Positions 44,657-57,345 of a stretch of DNA of 64,000 nt are shown piece by piece (the stretch's first letter is position 1; each line of letters opens with the position of its first letter). A program made the translations under genes and the position numbers. Location: contig NZ_JACLGO010000011.1 of NCBI RefSeq assembly GCF_014219065.1, positions 30,503 to 94,502 on the forward strand, in the 5' to 3' direction. This stretch comes from Halopseudomonas xiamenensis (GTDB taxonomy: Bacteria; Pseudomonadota; Gammaproteobacteria; Pseudomonadales; Pseudomonadaceae). A model generated the notes under the pieces. The model worked only from the letters and a program-made list of their open reading frames with translations. It ran no database searches and was not told the DNA's origin.

Positions 44657-44979
44657 ATGACCTGAACACCTCCCAGATTGACGGAAAGCTACCCGTGACC
44701 GAGACCACCGACCCCGATCTGTCCGTACGCCCAAGCGACGCACTGGCCGGCCCCCAGACACTGCGCGACAGTGTGGAACAGGCGCTGAGAAACTATTTCG
44801 AGCACCTGGACGGCCAGGATGTCACCGATGTGTACAACATGGTGCTGGCGGAAATCGAAGCGCCGCTGCTGGAAAGCGTCATGGACTACGTCCGTGGCAA
44901 CCAGACGCGGGCCTCGGAAGTGCTGGGCCTGAACCGCGGCACCCTGCGCAAGAAACTCAAACAGTACGGCCTGCTCTGA
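44653..44979 (+). CDS. fis: Nucleoid protein Fis
   Basis: 108 residues, ATGA overlap with dusB. The C-terminal helix-turn-helix [21 protein letters not shown] is nearly invariant in Fis; the N-terminal extension is longer than in E. coli, as usual in Pseudomonas. It bends DNA and controls growth-phase genes. Confidence 0.96.
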   Translation: MNDLNTSQIDGKLPVTETTDPDLSVRPSDALAGPQTLRDSVEQALRNYFEHLDGQDVTDVYNMVLAEIEAPLLESVMDYVRGNQTRASEVLGLNRGTLRKKLKQYGLL

Positions 44980-45049
44980 GCAGGCCGACGCCTTCGCTTG
45001 CAGCTGGTAGCTTTGCAGCTGCTTTTCACCAACAGGATATGGACCCAAG

Positions 45050-46657
45050 ATGACCCACCAAACCACCCGCCTGCCGGTACGTCGCGCGCTGATCAGCGTG
45101 TCGGACAAGACCGGCGTTGTCGACTTCGCCCGTGAACTCAGCACCCTGGGCGTGGAAATCCTCTCCACCGGCGGCACCTACAAGCTGCTGCGCGACAGCG
45201 CTATCGATGCCGTGGAAGTGGCCGACTACACCGGCTTTCCGGAGATGATGGATGGGCGGGTGAAGACACTGCATCCGAAGATCCATGGCGGCATCCTCGG
45301 CCGTCGCGAGCTGGACGGCGCGGTCATGGCCGAGCATGGCATCCAGCCGATCGACATGGTGGTGGTCAACCTGTACCCCTTCGCCGCCACCGTGGCCAGG
45401 CCCGACTGCACGCTGCCCGATGCCATCGAGAATATCGATATCGGCGGTCCGACCATGGTCCGCTCGGCGGCCAAGAACCACAAGGACGTCGCCATCGTGG
45501 TCAACGCCGGCGATTACGCCAGTGTGCTGGCCGCTCTCAAGGATGGCGGCCTGACCTACGCCCAGCGCTTCGACCTGGCGCTCAAGGCCTTCGAGCACAC
45601 TGCCGGCTACGACGGCATGATCGCCAACTACCTGGGCACCATCGACCAGGGCCGCGAGACCCTGGGCACCGAGGACCGCGCGGCCTTCCCGCGCACCTTC
45701 AACAGCCAGTTCATCAAGGCGCAGGACATGCGCTACGGCGAGAACCCGCACCAGAGCGCGGCCTTCTACCGTGAGGCGCAACCGGCCGAGGCCTGCATCG
45801 CCACCGCAGTGCAGCTGCAGGGCAAGGAGCTGTCCTACAACAACGTGGCCGATACCGATGCCGCGCTGGAGTGCGTGAAGAGCTTCAGCAAGCCGGCCTG
45901 CGTCATCGTCAAGCATGCCAACCCCTGTGGCGTGGCCGTGGTGCCGGAAGATGAAGGCGGCATCCGCAAAGCCTATGACCTGGCCTTCGCCACCGATAGC
46001 GAGTCGGCCTTCGGCGGCATCATCGCCTTCAACCGTGAGCTGGATGGCGAGACTGCCAAGGCTATCGTCGATCGCCAGTTCGTCGAGGTGATCATCGCCC
46101 CCAGCGTCAGCGCCGAGGCCCGCGAGGTGGTCGCCGCCAAGGCCAACGTGCGCCTGCTCGAATGCGGCCAGTGGCCGGCCGAGCGCCCCCTGGATCTGGA
46201 CTACAAGCGCGTCAACGGCGGCCTGCTGGTACAGAGCCGGGACACCGGCATGATCACCGAGGCCGATCTCAGGGTGGTGACCAAGCGGGCGCCGACCGAG
46301 AAGGAAATCCACGACCTGATCTTCGCCTGGAAGGTGGCCAAGTTCGTCAAGTCCAACGCCATCGTCTATGCCAGCAACCGCCAGACCATCGGCGTCGGCG
46401 CCGGACAGATGAGCCGGGTCAATTCCGCCCGCATCGCCGCAATCAAGGCCGAACATGCCGGCCTGCCGGTCGAGGGTGCGGTCATGGCCTCGGATGCCTT
46501 CTTCCCGTTCCGCGACGGCATCGACAATGCCGCCGCCGTCGGCATCCGCGCAGTGATCCAGCCCGGCGGCTCGATGCGCGACCAGGAAGTGATCGACGCA
46601 GCAGATGAAGCGGGCATCGCCATGGTATTCACCGGGATGCGCCACTTTCGTCACTGA
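45050..46657 (+). CDS. purH: Bifunctional AICAR transformylase / IMP cyclohydrolase
   Basis: 535 residues. The IMP cyclohydrolase domain ([44 protein letters not shown]) precedes the formyltransferase domain ([40 protein letters not shown]). It does the last two steps of IMP synthesis. An AGGATA site precedes the start. Confidence 0.97.
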   Translation: MTHQTTRLPVRRALISVSDKTGVVDFARELSTLGVEILSTGGTYKLLRDSAIDAVEVADYTGFPEMMDGRVKTLHPKIHGGILGRRELDGAVMAEHGIQPIDMVVVNLYPFAATVARPDCTLPDAIENIDIGGPTMVRSAAKNHKDVAIVVNAGDYASVLAALKDGGLTYAQRFDLALKAFEHTAGYDGMIANYLGTIDQGRETLGTEDRAAFPRTFNSQFIKAQDMRYGENPHQSAAFYREAQPAEACIATAVQLQGKELSYNNVADTDAALECVKSFSKPACVIVKHANPCGVAVVPEDEGGIRKAYDLAFATDSESAFGGIIAFNRELDGETAKAIVDRQFVEVIIAPSVSAEAREVVAAKANVRLLECGQWPAERPLDLDYKRVNGGLLVQSRDTGMITEADLRVVTKRAPTEKEIHDLIFAWKVAKFVKSNAIVYASNRQTIGVGAGQMSRVNSARIAAIKAEHAGLPVEGAVMASDAFFPFRDGIDNAAAVGIRAVIQPGGSMRDQEVIDAADEAGIAMVFTGMRHFRH

Positions 46658-46694
46658 GTAAGGGTGCCGGTCGCGTTGAGGCCAACTACAAGTT

Positions 46695-46785
46695 CGTCAT
46701 TGCGAGGAGCGCAGCGACGCGGCAATCCATCGAGCAGACTGCACGGCCCATGGATTGCTTCACCCTTGCAGGGTTCGCAATGACG
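46695..46785. repeat. BIME-like 91-bp hairpin element
   Basis: Outer arms CGTCATTGCGA / TCGCAATGACG and inner arms GCAATCCAT / ATGGATTGC give a long folded structure filling the purH-purD gap. Elements with this CGTCATTGCGAGG start are dispersed in many bacterial genomes. Confidence 0.8.
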
Positions 46786-46806
46786 GAATAAGCAGAGGAA
46801 GACAAG

Positions 46807-48087
46807 ATGAACATATTGATTATCGGCAGCGGCGGGCGTGAGCACGCCCTGGCGTGGAAAGTGGCGCAGGATGAGCGCGTCGAGAAGGTCTTCGTCGCCC
46901 CCGGCAACGCCGGCACCGCGATCGAGGCCAAGTGCGAGAACGTCGCCATCGACGTGCTGGAACTGGACAAGCTGGCGGACTTCGCCGCCGCCAACGTCGC
47001 GCTGACCATCGTCGGCCCGGAGGCACCGCTGGTGGCCGGCGTGGTCGATCTGTTCCGCGAGCGCGGCCTCAAGTGCTATGGCCCGACCGCTGGCGCCGCC
47101 CAGCTGGAAGGCTCCAAGGCCTTCACCAAGGACTTCCTGGCCCGGCACGCGATTCCCACCGCCGCCTATGCCAACTTCACCGAAGTCGAGCCGGCGCTGG
47201 CCTACCTGCGCGAACAGGGCGCTCCCATCGTGATCAAGGCCGATGGCCTGGCTGCGGGCAAGGGCGTGATCGTCGCCATGACCCTGGAAGAGGCCGAGGC
47301 CGCGGTGCGCGACATGCTCGCCGGCAATGCCTTCGGCGCCGCCGGCTCGCGGGTGGTGATCGAGGAGTTCCTGGATGGCGAGGAAGCCAGCTTCATCGTC
47401 ATGGTCGATGGCGAGAACGTGCTGCCGATGGCCACCAGCCAGGACCACAAGCGTGTCGGCGATGCCGATACCGGCCCCAATACCGGCGGCATGGGTGCCT
47501 ACTCCCCGGCGCCGGTGGTGACCAACGCGGTGCACCAGCGGGTCATGGATGAGGTCATCTGGCCGACCGTGCGCGGCATGGCCGCCGAAGGCAACGTCTA
47601 TACCGGCTTCCTGTATGCCGGCCTGATGATCGACCAGACTGGTGCGCCCAAGGTCATCGAGTTCAACTGCCGCTTCGGCGACCCGGAGACCCAGCCGATC
47701 ATGCTGCGTCTGCAGAGCAGCCTGGTGGAACTGGTGGAAGCCGCGCTGGATGGCAAGCTGGACAGCTGCGACGCCAATTGGGACCCGCGCCCGAGCCTGG
47801 GTGTGGTGCTGGCGGCCGGCGGCTACCCCGGCGACTACACCAAGGGCCATGCCATCACCGGGCTGGACCAGGCGATCAGTGCCGACGGCAAGGTGTTCCA
47901 TGCCGGCACCGCACTGCAGGATGGCCAGGTGGTTACCCAGGGCGGCCGGGTGCTGTGCGCCACCGCACTGGGCGAGAATGTCCGCGCGGCCCAGCAAGGT
48001 GCCTACGAGCTGGCGCGCAAGATCAGCTGGGATGGCTGCTTCTACCGCTCGGATATCGGCTACCGGGCGATAGAGCGCGAGGCCTGA
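46807..48087 (+). CDS. purD: Phosphoribosylamine-glycine ligase
   Basis: 426 residues. MNILIIGSGGREHALAWK, VGPEAPLVAGVVD, an ATP-grasp core with VIKADGLAAGKGVIVA, and DHKRVGDADTGPNTGGMGAYSPAP are diagnostic GARS motifs. It joins glycine to phosphoribosylamine in purine synthesis. The purH-purD pair is interrupted only by the hairpin element. Confidence 0.97.
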   Translation: MNILIIGSGGREHALAWKVAQDERVEKVFVAPGNAGTAIEAKCENVAIDVLELDKLADFAAANVALTIVGPEAPLVAGVVDLFRERGLKCYGPTAGAAQLEGSKAFTKDFLARHAIPTAAYANFTEVEPALAYLREQGAPIVIKADGLAAGKGVIVAMTLEEAEAAVRDMLAGNAFGAAGSRVVIEEFLDGEEASFIVMVDGENVLPMATSQDHKRVGDADTGPNTGGMGAYSPAPVVTNAVHQRVMDEVIWPTVRGMAAEGNVYTGFLYAGLMIDQTGAPKVIEFNCRFGDPETQPIMLRLQSSLVELVEAALDGKLDSCDANWDPRPSLGVVLAAGGYPGDYTKGHAITGLDQAISADGKVFHAGTALQDGQVVTQGGRVLCATALGENVRAAQQGAYELARKISWDGCFYRSDIGYRAIEREA

Positions 48088-48102
48088 GTCCACCCTCTGC
48101 GG

Positions 48103-48125
48103 TCCCGGGGCCCCAGGCCCCGGGA
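48103..48125 (+). terminator. GC-rich hairpin after purD
   Basis: Perfect 10-bp arms TCCCGGGGCC / GGCCCCGGGA with a 3-nt loop, 16 bp after the purD stop. No T-run, so termination may be weak. Confidence 0.55.
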
Positions 48126-48231
48126 TGCTGTCATTCTCGGTTCTCTCCCGCCATATCATCCGGCCAGCCCTTGCGCTCGGCAGTCCTGCTCCGCAGAATA
48201 GCGGCATGAACCAGGGACAGGACATGAATAC

Positions 48232-50976
48232 GTGAAGCAGATTTTCAGATTGTGGCTCGGCAGTCTGCTCGGCCTGTGCCTGCTGCTCGGCAGCGCCTGG
48301 GCCCATGGCGGCGGCGTAACCGCCGGTTACCAGACCTTCGTCGACACCAGCGGTCAGCTGGGTCTCAATGACATCCTCTCCAACCGCTATGCCAACCTGT
48401 TCGTACCCAATGCCGAAGGGGCGCTGAAACTGCCGGGGGCAGGTTCGGCATTATGGGTGCAGGTACCGCTGGAACATCGGAACACCTATCTGCTGGAGCT
48501 GCACAACCCGTCCATCGCCCGCATCAATGTGTACCTGCTCAGGGACGACCTGCTGCGCACCAGTCACTCCGGCGGCACCGCCGATATCCGCAGCAGCATG
48601 CCCCTGCCCCACGGCGGCTTCGCCTTTCCGGTCAATGTGCACGATAGCAGCCGGCAGAAGCTGCTGGTGCGCCTGCAGAACGATTATCCAATCAGCACCC
48701 ATATCAGCCTGATTCCCCTGAGCGAGGCGACCAAGATCCATACCCGGCATCAGGCCCTGCAGGGCATGCTGGTCGGCCTGTTGCTGGCGCTGGCGCTGAA
48801 CTCGCTGCTGCAGGGCCTGCTGCGGCGCGACCCACTGCACCTGCTGATGGCCATCAGCGCCCTGCTGTTCGGACTCAGCAGCTTGAGCAGTATCGGCTGG
48901 GCATTGCATAACTGGACGTTCCTGCATGGCCAGACCGGCACCCTGTTGAGCCTGGCCGGCTTCGTGGTGCTCGCCGCGGCGCTGCATGGCCTGCACCCGG
49001 TGCCCGGCACCTCGGGCGATCACAGCGAGCGGATCGCCATCCTGGTCGCCGGTGCGCTGCTGCTGTTGCTCAGCATTGCCCAGCCGGTACTGGCCGAGTC
49101 CATCCTGTCGGTGGTACGCATCGGCCTGCCATTGACCATGCTGGGGCTGAGCGGCCTGGCTCTGCTCAAGCGCGAGACGATCGATCATCTATTCCTTGGC
49201 GGCACCCTGCTGCTGATCGGCAGCTGGCTGCTGGAGCAGATCTTCGGCGCGCACCCGCACGAGCTGAACCACCTGGCCGACCTGCTGCTGTGGGGCGCTC
49301 TGCTGTGCTATGTGTGGAGCCTGTATCGGCAGTTGCAGCGCAGCACCCTGAAACAGATCAGCCAGCACCATGCCGAAACCTCCTTTCTGGCCCAACGCAG
49401 CGCCAGGGCCAGGTTCCTGGCACGCATCAGCCACGAAATTCGCACACCGATGAATGGTGTGCTGGGCATGTCCGAGCTGCTGCTCGATACCGCATTGTCC
49501 GCCAAGCAGCGCGACTACGTGCAGACCATCCACAGCTCGGGCAACGATCTGCTCAACCTGATCAACGACATTCTCGACCTGTCGCGCCTGGAATCCGGGC
49601 AACTGATCCTCGACAGCCTGCGTTTCGACCTGCACTCACTGATCGAGGATTGCCTGGAGAGCTGTCGCCACCGCCTCAGCAACCAGCCGATCGAGCTGAT
49701 CAGCTTCGTGCACCCGGACGTACCACGCATGATGGAGGGCGATCCCGCGCGCCTGCGCCAGATCATCATGAGCCTGCTGAGCAATGCCATGCTCAATACC
49801 GACGAGGGCGAGATCCTGCTGGTGGCGGCATTGGAGAGCCAGGCACCGGAGCAGGCGTTGCTGCGCTTCGCCATCCAGGACACCGGACATGGCATGGATA
49901 GCGAAGCACGCAGCAGCCTGCTCGACGAGGCCGTTCCCAGCGAATTGCTGGTGGACATGATCGAACGCCAGGGCCAGCTGTCGCTGTATATCTCGCAACG
50001 CCTGGTGCGCATGATGAATGGCCAGTTGGGCATCAAGAATGCCCCCGGCGAAGGTAGCACCGTGTGGGTGATGCTGCCGGCGCGCTTCTTCGACAGCCCG
50101 GCCGAGGTGGACCAGCAGGGCCATTGCCTGGTCGATCGCAGCATCCTGATCGTCGATGACAACGCCACCTGCCGCAAGGTCCTGCAGCAGCAGGCCAGCG
50201 CCTGGCAGATGATTCCCCGCACCGCCTCCAGCGGCCGCGAGGCGCTGGCCCTGCTGCGTGCCCAGGCGAACCTGGACAGCCCCTTCGATATCCTGCTGGT
50301 GGATCAGTCCATGCCCGGCATGAGCGGCCTGGAACTGGCCAGCAAGATCAAGGACGACCCCACCATCAGCACCGACCTGCTGATCATCATGCTCACCGGC
50401 ATCAACCAGTTGCCCAGCCGCATAGTCGCGCGCAATGCCGGGATTCGCCGGGTGCTGAACAAGCCGGTGTCCGGTTCCACCCTGCGGGCCACGCTGATCG
50501 ATGAATGGCAACAGCATAGTGCCCAGAGCAACGCCGCAGCCGTTGTGGAAGAATCGCGTGCCGAACCGGCCGAAGGCACCTTCCAGGTACTGGTGGCCGA
50601 GGACAACGCGGTGTCCAGCCGGGTCATCCACGGCATGCTGTCCAAGCTCAAGGTCAGCTGCGACTCGGTGGACAATGGCAGGAAGGCGGTAGAGGCGGTC
50701 AAGCAGGGGCATTACGACCTGGTGCTGATGGATTGCGAGATGCAGGAAATGGACGGTTTCACCGCCACCGAGCAGATTCGGCGCTGGGAACGACAGCATG
50801 CGCTGGCACCGGTACCCATCATCGCCCTGACTGCGCATATCCTGCCCGAACACCGTGAGCGTGCGCGCCTGTCGGGCATGGACGGACACATGGCCAAGCC
50901 CGTCGAACTGGCCCAGCTCAAGGCCCTGCTGGATTACTGGATGGAGCACCGCACCCCGGAACCGCGCGAGGGCTGA
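48232..50976 (+). CDS. retS: RetS-like hybrid sensor kinase
   Basis: 914 residues from a GTG (AGGA upstream). Signal peptide, then a periplasmic 7TMR-DISMED2 domain (to about 170), seven helices (7TMR-DISM_7TM), a histidine kinase with H-box [13 protein letters not shown] near residue 400 and ATP-lid DTGHGM, and two receiver domains (ILIVDDN...[12 protein letters not shown] and VLVAEDN...[12 protein letters not shown]). This layout and the place after purD match RetS of P. aeruginosa, which blocks GacS and thereby sets the balance between planktonic virulence and biofilm through RsmY/RsmZ. Confidence 0.92.
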   Translation: MKQIFRLWLGSLLGLCLLLGSAWAHGGGVTAGYQTFVDTSGQLGLNDILSNRYANLFVPNAEGALKLPGAGSALWVQVPLEHRNTYLLELHNPSIARINVYLLRDDLLRTSHSGGTADIRSSMPLPHGGFAFPVNVHDSSRQKLLVRLQNDYPISTHISLIPLSEATKIHTRHQALQGMLVGLLLALALNSLLQGLLRRDPLHLLMAISALLFGLSSLSSIGWALHNWTFLHGQTGTLLSLAGFVVLAAALHGLHPVPGTSGDHSERIAILVAGALLLLLSIAQPVLAESILSVVRIGLPLTMLGLSGLALLKRETIDHLFLGGTLLLIGSWLLEQIFGAHPHELNHLADLLLWGALLCYVWSLYRQLQRSTLKQISQHHAETSFLAQRSARARFLARISHEIRTPMNGVLGMSELLLDTALSAKQRDYVQTIHSSGNDLLNLINDILDLSRLESGQLILDSLRFDLHSLIEDCLESCRHRLSNQPIELISFVHPDVPRMMEGDPARLRQIIMSLLSNAMLNTDEGEILLVAALESQAPEQALLRFAIQDTGHGMDSEARSSLLDEAVPSELLVDMIERQGQLSLYISQRLVRMMNGQLGIKNAPGEGSTVWVMLPARFFDSPAEVDQQGHCLVDRSILIVDDNATCRKVLQQQASAWQMIPRTASSGREALALLRAQANLDSPFDILLVDQSMPGMSGLELASKIKDDPTISTDLLIIMLTGINQLPSRIVARNAGIRRVLNKPVSGSTLRATLIDEWQQHSAQSNAAAVVEESRAEPAEGTFQVLVAEDNAVSSRVIHGMLSKLKVSCDSVDNGRKAVEAVKQGHYDLVLMDCEMQEMDGFTATEQIRRWERQHALAPVPIIALTAHILPEHRERARLSGMDGHMAKPVELAQLKALLDYWMEHRTPEPREG

Positions 50977-50983
50977 ACCGCCT

Positions 50984-51102
50984 CTGTCGTCGCGCAGGCG
51001 CGCGGCAACCCACAAAGGCGCGATCGGGGTGTAGCGCGCCTGCGCTACGCCAGCAGCCTCCCAGCGGCGGGGACCTGTCGGCGAGCAGGCGCTCGCCAAC
51101 CC
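50984..51102. repeat. Cluster of three REP-like palindromes
   Basis: Units at 50984-51011, 51023-51051 and 51074-51102. The first and third share the frame CTGTCG..G.GCAGGCGC.CG.CAACCC, and the third matches 34251-34279. The middle one is identical, inverted, to 27605-27633. They fill the gap after retS. Confidence 0.8.
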
Positions 51103-51124
51103 AACCGGGTGTAGCGCTAATGGA

Positions 51125-51214
51125 TCAGTTGACGGCGACTTCTTCCGCGGCGGCGCCACTGCTGGCGGCGGCATAGCTGACCAGCAGACTATGAACTATG
51201 GTGCGTATGGACAT
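51125..51214 (-). CDS. Small ORF, 29 aa, with ideal ribosome site
   Basis: An ATG 7 bp after a perfect AGGAGG opens a 29-residue frame: MSIRTIVHSLLVSYAAASSG followed by an Ala/Glu/Val tail ending in N. It has a short hydrophobic stretch but no charged amphipathic helix or cysteine. It lies downstream of ygiQ, after a hairpin, and is not recognised. The strong Shine-Dalgarno is the main reason to think it is translated. Confidence 0.5.
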   Translation of the reverse strand: MSIRTIVHSLLVSYAAASSGAAAEEVAVN

Positions 51215-51262
51215 GGCAGTTCCTCCTGTTGAACTGCCCCTATCCTGCCCCAGCACCGCAGC

Positions 51263-51292
51263 GGCGGCCATTGCAGTTTATCAATGGCCGCC
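51263..51292 (-). terminator. Stem-loop downstream of ygiQ
   Basis: Perfect 11-bp arms GGCGGCCATTG / CAATGGCCGCC with an 8-nt AT-rich loop, 9 bp after the ygiQ stop on the minus strand. No T-run follows. It might end the ygiQ message or shape the leader of the 29-codon ORF. Confidence 0.5.
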
Positions 51293-51301
51293 ATAGGCAG
51301 A

Positions 51302-53521
<2,220 letters not shown>

Positions 53522-53524
53522 GAC

Positions 53525-54928
53525 TTACTCCTCCCCGTAGCCCTGGTAGGAACCGGGCGCGAGGTTTTCGAATCGGGTGTATTTGCCTATGAAGGCCATG
53601 CGGCAGGTGCCGATCGGGCCGTTACGCTGCTTGCCGATGATCAGCTCGGCGATACCCTTGTCCTGGGTGTCGGGATGGTAGACCTCGTCGCGGTAGACGA
53701 ACATGATGACGTCGGCATCCTGCTCGATCGCACCGGATTCACGCAGGTCGGAGTTGATCGGGCGCTTGTTCGGGCGCTGCTCCAGCGAGCGGTTGAGCTG
53801 CGACAGCGCCACCACCGGCACGTTGAACTCCTTGGCCAGCGCCTTGAGCGAGCGGGAAATCTCGGAGATCTCGTTGGTGCGGTTCTCCGAGGAGGCGCCA
53901 CCGATGCGCATCAGCTGCAGGTAGTCGATCATGATCAGCGACAGGTCACCGTGCTCGCGCACCACACGCCGGGCACGGGCGCGCATTTCCATCGGCGACA
54001 GGCCGGCGGTGTCATCGATGAACAGCTTACGGTCATTGAGCAGGTTCACCGCCGAAGTCAGCCGCGGCCAGTCGTCGTCGTCCAGCCGGCCGGAACGCAC
54101 CTTGGTCTGGTCGATCCGCCCCAGCGACGACAGCATACGCATGATCAGCGATTCGCCCGGCATCTCCAGCGAAAACACCAGGCAGGCCTTGTCGCTGCCC
54201 ATGACCGCGTTTTCCACCAGGTTCATGGCGAAGGTGGTCTTGCCCATGGACGGACGACCGGCGACGATGATCAGGTCCGCCGGCTGCAATCCCGAGGTCA
54301 TGCCGTCCAGGTCGGTGAAGCCGGTGGACAGCCCGGTGATCGAGCCTTCGCTGTTGAACAGCGTGTCGATGCGGTCGATGGCCTTGGTCAGCAGGGTGGT
54401 GACCGATTCCGGGCCACCGCTCTTGGGCCGGCTCTCGGCGATGGCGAAGATCTTGCGCTCGGCCTCGTCCAGCACCTCGTTGGGCTGCATGCCCTTGGGG
54501 TTGAAGGCGGTATCGGTAATCTCGGTACTGACACTGATCAACTGGCGCATGGTGGCGCGCTCACGGATGATCTGTGCGTAGGCGCTGATATTGGCCGCCG
54601 ATGGCGTGTTCTTCGCCAGCTGACCAAGATAGGCCAGCCCACCGACCTGGTCGATCAGTCCCTCGCGGTCCAGCTCCTCGGCCAGGGTGACCACGTCGAA
54701 CGGCTGGTTGCGCGCGGCCAGGCCCACCAGCGCCCGGAAGATCAGGCGGTGGTCGTGGCGGTAGAAATCGGTCTCACTGACCAGCTCGGCGACCCGCTCC
54801 CAGGCGGTGTTCTCCAACATGACGCCGCCAAGCACGGCCTGTTCGGCCTCGATCGAATGCGGTGGAATCTTCAATGCGGTGGTTTGCAGATCCAACTCGG
54901 GACGCGCGGCGTAAATCTGATCACTCAT
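53525..54928 (-). CDS. dnaB: Replicative DNA helicase DnaB
   Basis: 467 residues from the ATG at 54928; an in-frame extension has no similarity. An N-terminal helical domain (PPHSIEAEQAVLGGVMLE) leads to a RecA-like domain with Walker A GRPSMGKTT and Walker B LIMIDYLQLM. No intein. It unwinds DNA at the replication fork. A terminator separates it from rplI. Confidence 0.96.
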   Translation of the reverse strand: MSDQIYAARPELDLQTTALKIPPHSIEAEQAVLGGVMLENTAWERVAELVSETDFYRHDHRLIFRALVGLAARNQPFDVVTLAEELDREGLIDQVGGLAYLGQLAKNTPSAANISAYAQIIRERATMRQLISVSTEITDTAFNPKGMQPNEVLDEAERKIFAIAESRPKSGGPESVTTLLTKAIDRIDTLFNSEGSITGLSTGFTDLDGMTSGLQPADLIIVAGRPSMGKTTFAMNLVENAVMGSDKACLVFSLEMPGESLIMRMLSSLGRIDQTKVRSGRLDDDDWPRLTSAVNLLNDRKLFIDDTAGLSPMEMRARARRVVREHGDLSLIMIDYLQLMRIGGASSENRTNEISEISRSLKALAKEFNVPVVALSQLNRSLEQRPNKRPINSDLRESGAIEQDADVIMFVYRDEVYHPDTQDKGIAELIIGKQRNGPIGTCRMAFIGKYTRFENLAPGSYQGYGEE

Positions 54929-54960
54929 GGGCACAGGCTCGAATCCTGGATGGGCGGGCT

Positions 54961-55002
54961 TCACAAACAACAACACGGCGCCGTCTTGCGACAGGCGCCG
55001 TG
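54961..55002 (-). terminator. Rho-independent terminator after rplI
   Basis: Stem CACGGCGCC / GGCGCCGTG, followed on the minus strand by TTGTTGTTTGTG. It ends the rpsF-rpsR-rplI operon before dnaB. Confidence 0.85.
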
Positions 55003-55085
55003 CTGGCAAGTCTACCAGAGCAAATCACCCGATCGCGACCACAGGTCGGGACCGGGTGACAGGTCTTGCAGTTGCGGGGTACCGC

Positions 55086-55532
55086 TTAGCCGGCAACAAC
55101 CACCAGCTTGACGGTAGCCTCGACGTCGGTGTGCAGGTGCACAGCCACGTCGAACTCACCGACAGCGCGCAGCGGGCCTTCCGGCAGGCGCACTTCGCTT
55201 TTTTCCAGCTGAACGCCAGCGGCGGTCACGGCATCAGCGATGTCGCGAGTACCGATGGAACCGAACAGCTTGCCTTCCTCACCAGCGTTGGCGCTGATGG
55301 TGACGGTCAGATCGGCCAGCTTGGCTGCGCGGGCTTCGGCCTCGGCAGTCTTCTCGGCAGCGATCTTTTCCAGCTCAGCGCGACGCGCTTCGAAGGCTTC
55401 GATGTTGGCGGCGGTAGCCGGGGTTGCCTTACCGAACGGCAACAGGAAATTGCGAGCGTAGCCAGCTTTGACGGCGACCTTGTCGCCCAGGCTACCCAGA
55501 TTCGCGATCTTTTCGAGCAGGATAACTTCCAT
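55086..55532 (-). CDS. rplI: 50S ribosomal protein L9
   Basis: 148 residues from the ATG at 55532 (AGAGGTCATCGCA upstream). [30 protein letters not shown] at the N-terminus, the long linking helix, and [12 protein letters not shown] in the C-domain are canonical. Last gene of the rpsF operon. Confidence 0.97.
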   Translation of the reverse strand: MEVILLEKIANLGSLGDKVAVKAGYARNFLLPFGKATPATAANIEAFEARRAELEKIAAEKTAEAEARAAKLADLTVTISANAGEEGKLFGSIGTRDIADAVTAAGVQLEKSEVRLPEGPLRAVGEFDVAVHLHTDVEATVKLVVVAG

Positions 55533-55551
55533 TGCGATGACCTCTTTGAAT

Positions 55552-56463
55552 TCAACCTTGGCTGTTCGAGTCGTCATCACCGCGCGAACCCGAAGGTGGC
55601 CGCATGCGTGAGCGAAAGTCGAACAAGCTATCTACAAATGCCAAAAACACAATCAGCGGGTAGGCGAACCGGATGAACAGGACGAACAGCACATAACTCC
55701 CGATCAACCAGCCTGTACCCAGATTCTTGATACCAACCACACCATGCAGCAGGGCAAACCCGGCCACCAGCAGCGGTACGCTGGCCACCGGCGACAACAT
55801 GGCCAGTTGCGGCCACTGCGGCGCCAGCACCACCACGATCAGCAGACCGATACTGGCCAGCGGCGTCAGGCGCAGCTGATGAAACTCCTGGCGGAAACCA
55901 CCCGGGTTGTACAACCGGGCCTGCCAGGACCGTGCGATCATCAGGCTGAACAGGACCATCAGCATATGCATGGCCCCCATCACCCCGCCGAGCACCGGGA
56001 TCATCAGCTCATCCAGGCGCGCCAGCAGTGCTGCCCTGGCTGCCTCGTCGAGCTGCACGCCCATCTGCCCGAGCAACTCCGGCAGCATCTCGCGGAACCC
56101 GGCGGCCAGGGCCTGCAGCGGTTCGCCAAGCGCCATCAACAGCGCCACGGCGAATACCACACCCAGCGGCACCGCCAGCAGCAGCACCCGGAGCCAGTCG
56201 TTGTGCTGGCGCAGCACCACCGCCAGGGCGGAGCTGCCGAGCATGACCAGCAAGGGCGTCAGGTCCCCGAGAAAGGACCAGACCAGTGCCGGCAACATGC
56301 CCCATACAAGAATCGGTAACGCCTCGGACAGCCCACGACGCAGGATTACCAGCGCCAGGGCCGCCGCACTGAACCAGAACAGCAGTGGTATGGCCGCGGC
56401 GATCGCTACTGCAAGAGTAGCCTCCCTGCGACCGCGCATGATGTATTCAGCCAGACCACGCAT
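55552..56463 (-). CDS. Polytopic membrane protein (DUF2232-like)
   Basis: 303 residues, about eight helices, with a charged C-terminal tail ([15 protein letters not shown]). It lies between rpsR and rplI, a place where pseudomonads carry a DUF2232-like protein; function unknown. Located 40 bp after rpsR and 19 bp before rplI, so it is cotranscribed with ribosomal genes. Confidence 0.82.
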   Translation of the reverse strand: MRGLAEYIMRGRREATLAVAIAAAIPLLFWFSAAALALVILRRGLSEALPILVWGMLPALVWSFLGDLTPLLVMLGSSALAVVLRQHNDWLRVLLLAVPLGVVFAVALLMALGEPLQALAAGFREMLPELLGQMGVQLDEAARAALLARLDELMIPVLGGVMGAMHMLMVLFSLMIARSWQARLYNPGGFRQEFHQLRLTPLASIGLLIVVVLAPQWPQLAMLSPVASVPLLVAGFALLHGVVGIKNLGTGWLIGSYVLFVLFIRFAYPLIVFLAFVDSLFDFRSRMRPPSGSRGDDDSNSQG

Positions 56464-56503
56464 AGCGGTTCAGTATCCCCTGATTACAGGTTCGATCTGC
56501 TAC

Positions 56504-56734
56504 TCAACGACCGTGACTGTCGGTGTAGGGCAGCAGGGCCAGGTAGCGGGCGCGCTTGATGGCGACAGCCAGCTGACGCTGGTACTTGGCCTTTGTACCG
56601 GTGATACGGCTGGGTACGATCTTGCCGGTTTCGGTGATGTAGGCCTTCAGGGTGTTGAGATCCTTGTAATCGATCTCTTTAACGCCTTCAGCGGTGAAAC
56701 GGCAGAACTTTCTGCGACGGAAAAAACGTGCCAT
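56504..56734 (-). CDS. rpsR: 30S ribosomal protein S18
   Basis: 76 residues. [31 protein letters not shown] and [13 protein letters not shown] are canonical S18. 40 bp after rpsF. Confidence 0.97.
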   Translation of the reverse strand: MARFFRRRKFCRFTAEGVKEIDYKDLNTLKAYITETGKIVPSRITGTKAKYQRQLAVAIKRARYLALLPYTDSHGR

Positions 56735-56774
56735 GGCAGCGTCTCCTTATAACTGGAATGGGGAACCGAAAAAC

Positions 56775-57203
56775 TTACTCGTCGTCACCGGCATCGGCGT
56801 CGTTGCTGTCATCAGCATCGTTACCGGCGTCGTTGTCGTCGTCAGAACGCTCGCGGCGCTCACGACGCTCACCACGACCAGTGTCTTCAGGCTTGAGCAT
56901 GTCGGACTGTTCGGTGACGGCTTCGTCACGACGGATGACCATGTTACGGATGACCGCGTCGTTGTAACGGAAGTTTTCAGTCAGCTCTTCCAGTGCCTTG
57001 GCGCTGCACTCGACGTTGAGCATGATGTAGTGAGCCTTGTGGATCTTGTCGATCGGGTAGGCCAGTTGACGGCGGCCCCAATCTTCCAGACGGTGGATCT
57101 TGCCGCCGTCTTCTTCGATCAGCTTGGTATAGCGCTCGACCATGCCGCTGACTTGCTCACTTTGATCCGGATGAACCAGAAATACGATTTCGTAATGACG
57201 CAT
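56775..57203 (-). CDS. rpsF: 30S ribosomal protein S6
   Basis: 142 residues from the ATG at 57203 (AAGGAGCACCTA upstream). [13 protein letters not shown] and the [19 protein letters not shown] core are canonical. The C-terminal tail of about 25 residues is almost only Asp, Asn, Ala and Glu, longer and more acidic than in E. coli, where the tail is the target of glutamate addition by RimK. First gene of the operon. Confidence 0.97.
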   Translation of the reverse strand: MRHYEIVFLVHPDQSEQVSGMVERYTKLIEEDGGKIHRLEDWGRRQLAYPIDKIHKAHYIMLNVECSAKALEELTENFRYNDAVIRNMVIRRDEAVTEQSDMLKPEDTGRGERRERRERSDDDNDAGNDADDSNDADAGDDE

Positions 57204-57345
57204 TAGGTGCTCCTTACGGGTTATAGCCAGCCACCCAAAATGGTCTGGCAAGGAGTAGAACTCAGGTTTGGGGCGGCCATTCTAGAGAAGTGGCCCGAAA
57301 CTGGCAAGGAAAAGCGGCAGTGCAGGCAAACGCTAGCGCCGCGCC

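Noticed and set aside
45026..48306. Two long minus-strand frames opposite purH and purD
   Set aside because: Antisense shadows of conserved purine genes with no family resemblance.
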